DNA of 9,554 bases from JOPF136 sp035272605. GTDB lineage: Bacteria; Acidobacteriota; Terriglobia; Acidiferrales; UBA7541. The first letter of the stretch is position 1, and every line of letters starts with the position of its first letter. Of the stretch, positions 1 to 6,281 are shown one piece after another. Position numbers and translations under genes: made by a program. Location of the stretch: the NCBI GenBank assembly GCA_035272605.1, contig DATEQM010000254.1:1-9554 (forward strand), given 5' to 3'. The notes below the pieces were generated by a model. That model was not told the DNA's origin. It saw only the letters and a list, made by a program, of their open reading frames with translations, and did no database searches.

Positions 1-948
1 CTGCGCTGCGAACTCCCTCCCGCGCCCGGCGCGCCCCTGGGCCGGATCCTGGTGCTCGGGCACACGGACACCGTCTACGAGCGCGGCACGCTCGCGTGCG
101 TGCCCTTTCGCGTGGCCCGCGGCCGCGCCTTCGGCCCCGGCACGCTGGATATGAAAGCCGGGCTGGTGATTGCCCTCGCTGCCGTGGACGCTCTCCGCTC
201 CGCCCGCCTGGCCCCGCGCCGCCGCGTCGTCTTCCTGTGGACCTCGGATGAGGAAATCGGCAGCGAGTCGGCGCGCGCGGCCATCGAACGCGAGGCGCGC
301 CGCAGCGCCGCTGTGCTCGTGCTCGAGCCCGGCACCGGCCATAGTGGAAAATTAAAGACGGCGCGCAAAGGCGTCGGCGGCTTTACGCTCGAAGTCACCG
401 GCCGCGCCGCCCACGCCGGCGTCAATCCCCAGGATGGCGTGAACGCGGTCCACGAGCTCGCCCTCCAGATCGCTCGCGTATCCCGCTTTGGAAATCCCCG
501 TCGCGGAATCACCGTGAATGCGGACGTGGTCCAGGGTGGCACGCGCACCAACGTGATTGCCGAGCGCGCTCGCGCCGAAGTGGACGTTCGCTGCGTCCGC
601 GCCGCGGATATGCCCCGCATCGCAGCGCGCTTCCGCGCTCTCCGCCCCGTACTCCCGGGCGCCAAGCTCCGCGTGACCGGTGGCATGAACCGTCCCCCCA
701 TGGAACGCCGCGTCGCCGCGCGCCTGTTTGCCCGCGCGCAGGCGCTCGGCAACGAAATGGGCCTGCGCTTGGAAGAATCCTCCACCGGCGGCGGCTCCGA
801 CGGAAATATCACCGCTGCGCTCGGCGTGCCCACGCTCGACGGACTGGGCGCCGCAGGCGCCGGCGCGCACACCCCCGGCGAGCACGTCCGCACGCGCTCG
901 CTCCCCGAGCGCGCCGCTCTTCTCGCCGCTCTCCTGCTCAGCCTCTGA
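1..948 (+). CDS. M20-family zinc metallopeptidase (carboxypeptidase G2-like), 5' end outside the window
   Basis: The reading frame is open from base 1 to a TGA at 946-948, giving 315 visible residues. A GTG at 52 lies inside the conserved core, so it is not the true start. Numbering from base 1, the M20 metal and catalytic residues are all present: HTDTV (His21, Asp23), GTLDMKAG (Asp50), SDEEIGS (the catalytic Glu and its neighbour, 84-85), LEPG (Glu109) and AHTPGEHV (His290). A dimerisation (lid) domain runs from about 125 to 230 and carries AHAGVNPQDG with His138. The family hydrolyses C-terminal residues from peptides, N-acyl or folyl amino acids, and the order matches the glutamate carboxypeptidase branch. 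Those enzymes have about 400 residues, so roughly 60-90 N-terminal residues are missing. The substrate cannot be told from sequence. No signal peptide can be judged. The next gene is convergent. Confidence 0.9.
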   Translation: MRCELPPAPGAPLGRILVLGHTDTVYERGTLACVPFRVARGRAFGPGTLDMKAGLVIALAAVDALRSARLAPRRRVVFLWTSDEEIGSESARAAIEREARRSAAVLVLEPGTGHSGKLKTARKGVGGFTLEVTGRAAHAGVNPQDGVNAVHELALQIARVSRFGNPRRGITVNADVVQGGTRTNVIAERARAEVDVRCVRAADMPRIAARFRALRPVLPGAKLRVTGGMNRPPMERRVAARLFARAQALGNEMGLRLEESSTGGGSDGNITAALGVPTLDGLGAAGAGAHTPGEHVRTRSLPERAALLAALLLSL

Positions 949-1179
949 CCGCCCATCCGAGCGACGCGCGGCATCGACTGGCCGCTTGAAGTTGACCTTA
1001 TCGAGCGATACTCTCGCGAAACTATGGAGATGATTCCCCCAGCAAGACCTCAAACATGGCGGCGGATTGTTCTGGTGAGTTGATTGCGTGGTGCGGGCTT
1101 CGCCTTGCGAAGACAAGAGAGAGAATTAAGGTAGGATAACCGTCTGGCCGCCAACAGAATGATTGGGACTGGATGCCGC

Positions 1180-2820
1180 TTAGCTCTCGTGATAGTCCAT
1201 CAAGACCAATCCCACCAGAATGAAGCACACCGGCCAAACGTACGCTAGATACTTCGGTGCCTTGGTCCCCTGCGGCAAGCGTAGTTCCAGCCAGCGCGAC
1301 CATCCGGCAATGATTCCCAGGATTGCCAGAGATGTGTGGCTCAATTCAATCAGCAATTCCCCCTTGACGTTCCCCAGTGCATGCGAGTGCGTCAGCAATA
1401 TCATGCCTCCCAAAATGCACACTGCTGGAAACACAAGCGTCGTGGCCGTGGATTTCCAACGCTTCGTTTCCGCCTGCCAGGTGAAGATCGCGAACACGGT
1501 AATCAGCAACACCGCAGCCCGGTGCTGCAAAACGTCTGGAACCGCAAAGCTTTCCCAAAATCCGTTAGGGCCCAGCGGCCAATTCTCAGGGTCGGCTCTC
1601 AAGAACAAAAACACGGCCAGTCCGAGAAACATAAGCGGCCAGATCTTGGCCCACGAAAAATAACGGCTCCGCGAGAGCAACGCCAGGATCCCCATCAAGA
1701 AAACGATCAATCCGGCCCAGTTGTGATTGTATTCCGACCATGCGATATCCGCCGGTTTGTTCGTTTCCGCCGCGAACTGGCCCGGAACGAAAAAAGCTGG
1801 AACTTTCCTTCCTTCGGCTGCCGCACGCTTCAATCTGGCGTCCGTCGATTCTGAAAGTTCCTTCACATTGGGACTCGAAAACCGTGGCATCCGTGGCGCA
1901 TAGCGCGTGGCGATCTCTTGGAGCGATACTCGGTCTTGCGTCAAATCCACGGCTGGCGGCTGCGACGTCAACGAAGTCGCCGCCAGGATCACAGTCAATC
2001 CGATCCCAATCTCTGCCTCCACAAACCTCACCAGGCTCTCCGTGCCGGTTCCGGCGCCGGAACCCATTCGCCGAGCGATGAAGAAATTCGCTGCACCCAG
2101 GAGCAGCAGGCATCCGAAGAGAATCACCTTGGTCGCCACCATCGCGCCGTACGCGGTACCGTAGACTGCGTCCCACGAGCCGACATACACCCAGCTCATC
2201 GCGGCGCCAGCCGAAAACAGAATTGCCACGCTCACCAGTGCCAGCCGGGAAAAATTCCGAACCACCTGCTCCTTGACTGTCGCGTCCGGCAGGCGTTTCA
2301 TCGCCACCAGCAGATACGGCAGTCCCCCGATCCAGCTCCCCGTCGCTAGCGAATGCAGGACGGTAAGCGCCACGAGGGGCAGTCGATCTTCCATTCGCGA
2401 AGCGGAATGGCTGGTCATCGCCGAAGCCGCGAGCATCAGTCCTGCTGGCAGCAGCAGTAACGCATTCGGCTTCTTGCCCGCGCTCGCCGGCCAAAATTCG
2501 ATGGCCATCCCCGCGGTGATGGCCAGCAGTCCCGCGAGTATGTAGTTCGCGCCTAGGACCTCCCTCAATGGAATGTCTGCGGAGTACATCAGAACGAGCG
2601 AATTCGTGCCGGCGAAGAGCACGTGGGAAAGAACGAGCCCTGCGGCGCTCCACCGGATCAGCTTCCAGGCAAAACGGTGGAACTCTTCCCGGCCCAAAGC
2701 CTCCTTTCCTGCTACCAGGAGGAGAAACAAAATCCCACCCACAGCGAGGCTTTGGAAACACAAGATCGCCGCACGAAGCAACACCACGAGAAAACTGAAC
2801 ATGCTGATGAGTTGCCCCAT
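1180..2820 (-). CDS. copD: CopD-family copper resistance / copper import membrane protein
   Basis: This is a 546-residue inner-membrane protein with many hydrophobic segments. Residues about 1-285 resemble the CopD domain, with about eight transmembrane helices and the signature VLHSLATGSWIGGL (155-167) before the CopD-type helices at 190-250. This domain ends with the typical TSLTSQPPAVD (285-292). A soluble segment of about 75 residues follows, then a second membrane domain (366-541) with about five or six helices and several histidines: His433, His478 and His480 (THSHA) and His495. CopD proteins are thought to move copper across the inner membrane with CopC; the exact direction is debated. 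Many CopD proteins have about 300 residues, so the C-terminal half is an extension. The ATG at 2820 lies 9 bp after the copC stop with no clear Shine-Dalgarno sequence, which suggests translational coupling. Met7 (2802) is a possible alternative start. Confidence 0.88.
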   Translation of the reverse strand: MGQLISMFSFLVVLLRAAILCFQSLAVGGILFLLLVAGKEALGREEFHRFAWKLIRWSAAGLVLSHVLFAGTNSLVLMYSADIPLREVLGANYILAGLLAITAGMAIEFWPASAGKKPNALLLLPAGLMLAASAMTSHSASRMEDRLPLVALTVLHSLATGSWIGGLPYLLVAMKRLPDATVKEQVVRNFSRLALVSVAILFSAGAAMSWVYVGSWDAVYGTAYGAMVATKVILFGCLLLLGAANFFIARRMGSGAGTGTESLVRFVEAEIGIGLTVILAATSLTSQPPAVDLTQDRVSLQEIATRYAPRMPRFSSPNVKELSESTDARLKRAAAEGRKVPAFFVPGQFAAETNKPADIAWSEYNHNWAGLIVFLMGILALLSRSRYFSWAKIWPLMFLGLAVFLFLRADPENWPLGPNGFWESFAVPDVLQHRAAVLLITVFAIFTWQAETKRWKSTATTLVFPAVCILGGMILLTHSHALGNVKGELLIELSHTSLAILGIIAGWSRWLELRLPQGTKAPKYLAYVWPVCFILVGLVLMDYHES

Positions 2821-2829
2821 GCTGCGTCG

Positions 2830-3219
2830 CTATGAACCCGTGACGTTGAATGGAACAAGGCCACGAGTAATATGGCCGTCCGACGCAAGTGCCTGCCACT
2901 CGATCTTGTACGCACCCGGTCGCAGGCCCGTGGCCATCGTCGTGAGGGTGTCCGGCGAAGTCTGTTTCGCGATCACCAAGTTCGTTGTGGCATTGTCCGG
3001 GCGCAGGAGTTGCACCCTGGAGCGGGTCGCATCTACCCGCACATTGAACTTCAGCATGATCGGAACGTCAGGTCCGGCCACCGAGCTGCTCGCCGCCGGC
3101 GAACTCTCCTTGAGGATCGCATGCCCCTCGATGGATCGACTGGCCGACAGCATCGCCACGACCACTACGGTCCATGCCAGGATTCGGAAGTTTGCCTGAT
3201 GAGCTAAGGACATGGCCAT
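2830..3219 (-). CDS. copC: CopC-family periplasmic Cu(II)-binding protein
   Basis: The preprotein has 129 residues: an N-terminal signal peptide (hydrophobic core at about residues 13-25) and a mature CopC domain of about 97 residues. Cleavage after Gly32 would put His at the mature N-terminus (HAILKESSPA), as in known CopC proteins. Mature Asp82 and His84, in SDGHITRG, match the Asp-x-His pair that with His1 forms the Cu(II) site of CopC. The methionine- and histidine-rich Cu(I) loop of classical CopC is not seen, so this looks like the Cu(II)-only type. The start is set by GGAGG at 3224-3228, which serves the ATG at 3219 or a second in-frame ATG at 3213. The open frame extends upstream to an ATG at 3429, but that part is proline- and lysine-rich, precedes the signal peptide and is best read as leader. 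It is cotranscribed with copD. Confidence 0.88.
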   Translation of the reverse strand: MAMSLAHQANFRILAWTVVVVAMLSASRSIEGHAILKESSPAASSSVAGPDVPIMLKFNVRVDATRSRVQLLRPDNATTNLVIAKQTSPDTLTTMATGLRPGAYKIEWQALASDGHITRGLVPFNVTGS

Positions 3220-3223
3220 TTTT

Positions 3224-3228
3224 CCTCC
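3224..3228 (-). promoter_or_regulatory. Ribosome binding site of copC
   Basis: GGAGG on the minus strand lies 4 nt before the ATG at 3219 and 10 nt before the second ATG at 3213. It decides against the far upstream start at 3429. The spacing does not clearly choose between the two ATGs. Confidence 0.7.
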
Positions 3229-3285
3229 GTTGACGCTCCCTGAGAGGTCTTCTTTAAATCCATATAGCTTTGACTCCCGCGGCAG

Positions 3286-3374
3286 CCTGAGTGCCGGTGG
3301 GTTTTCCGTTACGACGCACTCCTTCTTCCTCAGGTTTCTGACCTGATCGACCTTCGGAAGAATCAGTCGATCAG
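3286..3374 (-). promoter_or_regulatory. Possible structured leader of copCD with alternative pairings
   Basis: Read on the minus strand, four complementary arms occur in order. Arm 1 is CTGATCGAC (3374-3366). Arm 2 is GTCGATCAGGT (3351-3341). Arm 3 is ACCTGAG (3335-3329). Arm 4 is CTCAGG (3291-3286). Arms 1 and 2 pair perfectly over 9 bp around a 14-nt loop. Arms 2 and 3 pair over 6 bp around a 5-nt loop and use bases already used in 1:2. Arms 3 and 4 pair over 6 bp. The pairings are seen directly. That they act as a regulated leader, or that the 9-bp dyad is a DNA operator, is inference. No T-run follows arm 4, so control by termination is not obvious. Confidence 0.4.
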
Positions 3375-3416
3375 ACTTCTTTGCCGTCAGTGTCGCAATT
3401 TTAGGAGGAGGCGGCA

Positions 3417-3596
3417 ATGACGGTCTCAATTCGGCATTATAACGCGGGGAAGAGGGGAGTTCAGACTCAGCACGGAGGCGACCGGAACCTCGGTGGGGCT
3501 TACGCCTCGCCAGCGCGGCGAATGGCGGGCACCCACGCTCGGGGGCTAGGGGGGCAGCATCCGCCCCGGAATGTTCTCACCCCGGCCCAGCGTTGA
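3417..3596 (+). CDS. Possible small ORF, 59 codons, doubtful
   Basis: The ORF opens with ATG at 3417 and ends at TGA 3594-3596. It is preceded by a very good Shine-Dalgarno sequence, AGGAGGAG at 3403-3410, with the ATG 8 nt after AGGAGG. The product begins MTVSIRHYNAGKRG and continues rich in Arg, Gly, His and Pro, with no membrane segment, signal peptide or recognisable domain. Codon choice does not resemble the neighbouring genes, and part of the frame overlaps a stem-loop (3492-3511). Its stop overlaps the -35 box of the pgsA promoter. No promoter is clear for it. The purine run may be chance, so the ORF could be non-coding. Confidence 0.2.
   Translation: MTVSIRHYNAGKRGVQTQHGGDRNLGGAYASPARRMAGTHARGLGGQHPPRNVLTPAQR
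3436..3441 (-). promoter_or_regulatory. Candidate -10 box for copCD
   Basis: A perfect TATAAT lies on the minus strand. A -35 at the 17-bp spacing (CTGAAC, 3464-3459) is poor, so this is only a candidate. A start about 7 bp downstream, near 3429, would give a leader of about 210 nt that contains the alternative pairings at 3286-3374. Confidence 0.4.
3492..3511. repeat. Stem-loop in the divergent intergenic region
   Basis: GGTGGGGC (3492-3499) and GCCTCGCC (3504-3511) form an 8-bp stem with two G-U pairs on the plus strand and a TTAC loop. No T-run follows, so it is not a standard terminator. It could be a dispersed intergenic hairpin element, which cannot be tested from one copy. Confidence 0.3.
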
Positions 3597-3621
3597 CTCA
3601 CCCTCCCGACGCGACTATAGT
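3593..3621 (+). promoter_or_regulatory. Sigma-70-type promoter of pgsA
   Basis: TTGACT (3593-3598) and TATAGT (3616-3621) are separated by exactly 17 bp, each one base from consensus. Transcription would start near 3628, giving a leader of about 55 nt to the pgsA ATG. The -10 box is embedded in a perfect 12-bp palindrome, CGACTATAGTCG (3612-3623), which might be a repressor site or chance. Confidence 0.7.
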
Positions 3622-3683
3622 CGGAACGAGTCGTGGTTCGCGGTTCAGGGCCCGAGCCGCGATGGCTCCCTCCTGAGAGCAAT

Positions 3684-4340
3684 ATGAATGTCCCGAATGC
3701 GCTGACGCTGCTGCGGATCTTCTTCGTCCCCCTGCTGGTGGCAGTCCTGCTCGGCCACTCTCCCAACGTCGTCCTCTGGGGCGTTTCCGTTCACTTTGAA
3801 GAGTGGGGTGTGCTGATTCTGGCCGTGGCCGCCGCCACGGACTGGCTCGACGGGATGATCGCGCGCCGCCGTGGAGAGATCACCACCCTCGGCATTCTGC
3901 TCGATCCCATCGCCGACAAACTGCTCATTACCGCAGCCTTCATTTCCCTTGTGGATATGGGCCTGGTTCCGGCCTGGATGGTGGTCATCATCATCGGCCG
4001 CGAGTTCACGGTCCTCGGCCTGCGTAACATCGCCTCCGCCGAGGGACTCACCATCGAAGCCTCGGGCCTGGGCAAGACGAAAATGGCGCTGCAAGTCGTC
4101 GCCGCCTGCACCGTCATGCTCAGCCGCCGCTATCCCGCTCTCCACATGCTGGGCTACGCCCTGGTGTGGCTGGTGGTTGTCTTCGCCGTGCTCTCCGCGG
4201 TCCAATACTTCCTCAAATTCTGGAGCAGCGTGGACGACCGCGTAAAGCAGCGGCGGAAAGGTCTGCGCATCCTCGAACGGCGGAAGAAGTCCCAGGACGT
4301 GGCGCCTCCCCAGACTTCCCTGGAACGGCCGGAGTCGTGA
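3684..4340 (+). CDS. pgsA: CDP-diacylglycerol--glycerol-3-phosphate 3-phosphatidyltransferase
   Basis: This integral membrane enzyme joins CDP-diacylglycerol and glycerol 3-phosphate to make phosphatidylglycerophosphate, the precursor of phosphatidylglycerol and cardiolipin. The protein has 218 residues, somewhat longer than the usual 180-200. The N-terminus MNVPNALTLLRI is typical of PgsA. The CDP-alcohol phosphotransferase signature is complete: Asp53, Asp56-Gly57, Ala60-Arg61, Gly70, Asp74 and Asp78. GREF (Arg107) and GLGKTKM (128-134) are also typical of PgsA. Hydrophobic helices lie at about 10-23, 42-52, 76-92, 96-106, 136-146 and 156-176. The last 40 residues are a charged, Lys/Arg-rich cytoplasmic tail not essential to the family. 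The frame opens upstream, but the ATG at 3684 matches the family start and follows a modest GAGAG (3675-3679). The next gene starts 39 nt after the stop. Confidence 0.93.
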   Translation: MNVPNALTLLRIFFVPLLVAVLLGHSPNVVLWGVSVHFEEWGVLILAVAAATDWLDGMIARRRGEITTLGILLDPIADKLLITAAFISLVDMGLVPAWMVVIIIGREFTVLGLRNIASAEGLTIEASGLGKTKMALQVVAACTVMLSRRYPALHMLGYALVWLVVVFAVLSAVQYFLKFWSSVDDRVKQRRKGLRILERRKKSQDVAPPQTSLERPES

Positions 4341-4366
4341 GTCGCAGCGCAGGCCCATCTCCGCCC

Positions 4367-4378
4367 GAGGAATTCCTC
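4367..4378. repeat. 12-bp perfect palindrome over the AMMECR1-gene ribosome binding site
   Basis: GAGGAATTCCTC is self-complementary. Its GAGG (4367-4370) is the likely Shine-Dalgarno sequence for the ATG at 4380, so pairing within or between transcripts could hide it. The same halves recur after the gene at 5031-5038 (GAGGAATT) and 5060-5067 (AATTCCTC). Confidence 0.6.
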
Positions 4379-4379
4379 A

Positions 4380-4985
4380 ATGATGGCTGAGCCGGTTCCA
4401 AGTTTGATTCCGCGGGAGGCGCGCGCACGCCTGCTCGCGCTGGCACGCCGCGCCATCCGGGCCTACGTCCTGGAGCAGCTCTTGCCGGACGACTCGTCCC
4501 CGCGGCAGCAGGGGCAACGCCGCGGTGCCTTCGTGACTTTGCACCTGGCCGGCCGCCTGCGGGGATGCATGGGCAGGCCCGACTCCCCTGAATCGCTGGA
4601 GTCGGCGGTGGCCCTTTGCGCCGTTCTCGCGGCTTCGCGCGACCCGCGATTTCCACCCGTCCGCCTTCATGAAATCGACGCGCTGCAAATCGAAATTTCC
4701 ATCCTCACGCCGCCCGAAATCGTACCCGTCGTGGAAGTTTTCGATCGCCTGCACCCGGGGAGGCATGGAGTGGTTGTTTCCCTGGGCGCCTTCCGCGGGC
4801 TGCTCCTTCCCCAGGTAGCGGCGGAGCAGGGCTGGGGTTCTCAGCGCTTCCTCGAGGAAACCTGCCGGAAGGCCGGGCTCCCGCTCGGCGCCTGGCGCGA
4901 TCCCGAGGTGCGCATCGAGTTGTTTACTGCCGAAGTGTTCTCCGAGGCGCAGTACCCGGCCGGCGCTGTGGAAGCTGGTCCGTAG
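4380..4985 (+). CDS. amrA: AMMECR1-domain protein (AmmeMemoRadiSam system protein A)
   Basis: The 201-residue cytoplasmic protein matches the AMMECR1 family throughout: RGAFVTLH (48-55), the hallmark LRGCMG (60-65), SRDPRFPPV (86-94), EISILTPP (105-112), a GRHGVVVSL stretch (127-135), LLPQVAAEQGW (142-152) and FLEETCRKAGLPLGAW (157-172). In many bacteria and archaea this domain is encoded next to a Memo-family protein and a radical SAM enzyme. Neither partner is in this window, so the gene is separated from them or acts alone. The biochemical role is not settled. The invariant Cys63 in LRGCMG suggests a catalytic or binding role, but this is inference. The ATG at 4380 is 9 nt after GAGG and is followed at once by a second ATG. 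It is probably cotranscribed with pgsA. Confidence 0.9.
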   Translation: MMAEPVPSLIPREARARLLALARRAIRAYVLEQLLPDDSSPRQQGQRRGAFVTLHLAGRLRGCMGRPDSPESLESAVALCAVLAASRDPRFPPVRLHEIDALQIEISILTPPEIVPVVEVFDRLHPGRHGVVVSLGAFRGLLLPQVAAEQGWGSQRFLEETCRKAGLPLGAWRDPEVRIELFTAEVFSEAQYPAGAVEAGP

Positions 4986-4992
4986 GCGCACG

Positions 4993-5010
4993 ATCCCGCC
5001 GCTGCGGGAT
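4993..5010. repeat. Perfect hairpin just after the AMMECR1-gene stop
   Basis: ATCCCGC (4993-4999) and GCGGGAT (5004-5010) form a 7-bp stem with a 4-nt loop, 7 nt after the stop codon. There is no T-run, so it may stabilise the transcript 3' end or aid termination rather than act as a standard intrinsic terminator. Confidence 0.45.
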
Positions 5011-5029
5011 GCCCCAATCGCTGGCCCGC

Positions 5030-5068
5030 TGAGGAATTCCCCAGTTGCTCTTCTGGGCCAATTCCTCA
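5030..5068. repeat. Long imperfect inverted repeat in the convergent intergenic region
   Basis: TGAGGAATT (5030-5038) pairs with AATTCCTCA (5060-5068), and CCCAG (5040-5044) pairs with CTGGG (5053-5057). This gives 9 bp plus 5 bp separated by a 1x2 internal loop, with an 8-nt terminal loop. No T-run follows on either strand. The outer arms repeat the palindrome at 4367-4378 in front of the AMMECR1 gene. Confidence 0.5.
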
Positions 5069-5136
5069 TGAGAAAATCGGGCTAAAAAGAAACCCAGCCG
5101 GACTCTCCAGAACAGCGCGGCCTCCCAAAGCACAAA

Positions 5137-5165
5137 AAAAGCCCCGGGCGGAACCCGGGGCTTTT
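5137..5165. terminator. Bidirectional intrinsic terminator
   Basis: AAAAGCCCCGGG (5137-5148) and CCCGGGGCTTTT (5154-5165) form a perfect 12-bp stem with a 5-nt loop. Read on the minus strand it ends in a run of seven T and follows the stop codon of the exported-protein gene by about 25 bp, which makes it that gene's terminator. Read on the plus strand it ends in four T and can also close the pgsA transcript. Confidence 0.88.
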
Positions 5166-5189
5166 CGGTCCTTCCAGGCGGCAGGCTGT

Positions 5190-6050
5190 CTATTCCACTT
5201 CCACGGAGTCGCCCAGATAGATTTCTCTCAAAGAGTTGAACACCAGCACGCTGGCCGATGTGTCGGTGGTCCGCAGCACCACGCCCTCTCCCAGCACTTC
5301 CCGAGGCAGATCATTCGGCCCCCAGTGCACGGGCGTTTGCCCGAACCCGAAAACATGGTCGGCCATTCCGCCGATCTGATAAATGGCGTCATTTCTCGCT
5401 GCCGGCTGTCGGAAAAAGCGGATGTAATCGCCCGGCTTCACGCCCGTCAGGTTGATGTACGCAACCGACCCGCGCGCCACGACGGCCGCGTAATTCTTGG
5501 CCCTCACCACTCGGCCTTGGCTCTTTCCGCTGGGTGGCGCGAACCGGTCGAAATCCTTCAGCGAGCGGAATGGCGGCGTGGGGTAGGCGACTGCGGGCCG
5601 CACGTAATCGCCGCGCTGGATGTAGGTGCACGAATAGGAGACCTGTGCAATGGACACCTTCGGGTGGACCACTACCACCCGCAACCGGCCGATGTCGGTC
5701 CACTGCGCCCCCATGGCGTTTGCCAGTAAGTGCTCATCCGTATAAAACTGCACGTGCAGGAAATCGCTCGCCGGGCGAAGCACCATGTACTCGTCGCCGA
5801 CCTTTGCTCCGTCCGCGGAACCCTTATTCACATACACGTACTGCCCCAGCGAGTAGACCGTTTGCGGATCGGCCTCCTCGCCCGAGATCACGTACATGTC
5901 GTAAGGGATTTCCTCCTTCGTCACCATTCCCGCGCACAGGGCGTCCGCCTGCGTGGTGCCGTAAGCCTTTAGTTCCGGCTCGTCTTGCGCCGCGACCCCG
6001 GCGGCGCACAACGTGAGAAGACACGAAAGTGCCAGCGCGATTCTTCGCAT
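5190..6050 (-). CDS. Exported protein of unknown function with a duplicated beta-rich module
   Basis: The protein has 286 residues and starts with a clear signal peptide (MRRIALALSCLLTLCAAGVAA), cut probably after Ala21, so it should be periplasmic or outside the cell. I do not recognise a named family with confidence. Two similar units are visible. Unit A runs from about 71 to 152, with YVYVNKGSADGAKVGDEYMV and later RLRVVVVHPKVSIAQVSYS ending in IQRGDYVRP. Unit B runs from about 196 to 286, with VAYINLTGVKPGDYIRFF and later GEGVVLRTTDTSASVLVFNS ending in IYLGDSVEVE. The G-x-K-x-GD turns suggest small SH3-like or FlgT-C-like barrels; this is inference. Cys39 and Cys141 could form a disulphide. 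The ATG at 6050 follows AAGGAG with 6 nt spacing. The frame extends to 6119, but that part lacks features. It has its own promoter and terminator. Confidence 0.82.
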   Translation of the reverse strand: MRRIALALSCLLTLCAAGVAAQDEPELKAYGTTQADALCAGMVTKEEIPYDMYVISGEEADPQTVYSLGQYVYVNKGSADGAKVGDEYMVLRPASDFLHVQFYTDEHLLANAMGAQWTDIGRLRVVVVHPKVSIAQVSYSCTYIQRGDYVRPAVAYPTPPFRSLKDFDRFAPPSGKSQGRVVRAKNYAAVVARGSVAYINLTGVKPGDYIRFFRQPAARNDAIYQIGGMADHVFGFGQTPVHWGPNDLPREVLGEGVVLRTTDTSASVLVFNSLREIYLGDSVEVE

Positions 6051-6109
6051 GGGCTGCTCCTTGTTCCACCTCGCCTGGCTGTGTGGGCACAGGCGTAGAT
6101 ACTGGCCAG

Positions 6110-6138
6110 ACCGTAGCAAAGCTCCGCGGGTGCGTCAA
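6110..6138 (-). promoter_or_regulatory. Promoter of the exported-protein gene
   Basis: On the minus strand TTGACG (6138-6133) and TACGGT (6115-6110) are separated by 17 bp. The -35 is one base from consensus and the -10 is weaker, but T, A and the last T fit. Transcription would start near 6103, leaving a leader of about 50 nt before the ATG at 6050, with AAGGAG at 6062-6057. Confidence 0.55.
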
Positions 6139-6281
6139 GCCGCCCCCGCCCGGGGCTTTACACTCTGGATACTGCATAATAGGAGCCCCTCGCGGCACTG
6201 GCAAGAATCGCCGGGGCGCACGGCGGGCCGTGCCCCCTCCGGTGGACGAGCCGTGGCGGCGCGGGGAGCCTGGGGTGGCGG

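Noticed and set aside
75..1116. Long open frames on the minus strand opposite the M20 gene
   Set aside because: They are shadows of a GC-rich coding strand: the products are Arg/Ala/Ser-rich without domains, while the plus strand holds all M20 motifs.
949..1179. Convergent gap between the M20 gene and copD; hairpins at 968-985 and 1099-1113
   Set aside because: The stems are short (5-6 bp) and have no T-run, so neither can be called a terminator. No gene or RNA was recognised in this 231-bp stretch.
3220..3429. N-terminal extension of copC to an ATG at 3429
   Set aside because: It would put 70 Pro/Lys-rich residues before a clear signal peptide, while a good GGAGG sits just before the ATG at 3219.
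6142..6156. Terminator-like GCCCC/GGGGC stem upstream of aroDE
   Set aside because: The 5-bp stem is followed only by TTTA, and no plus-strand gene ends here.
6157..6180. Possible aroDE promoter (TTTACA with CATAAT)
   Set aside because: The spacing between the boxes is only about 12 bp, and no acceptable -35 lies 16-18 bp before CATAAT, so I cannot support a promoter.
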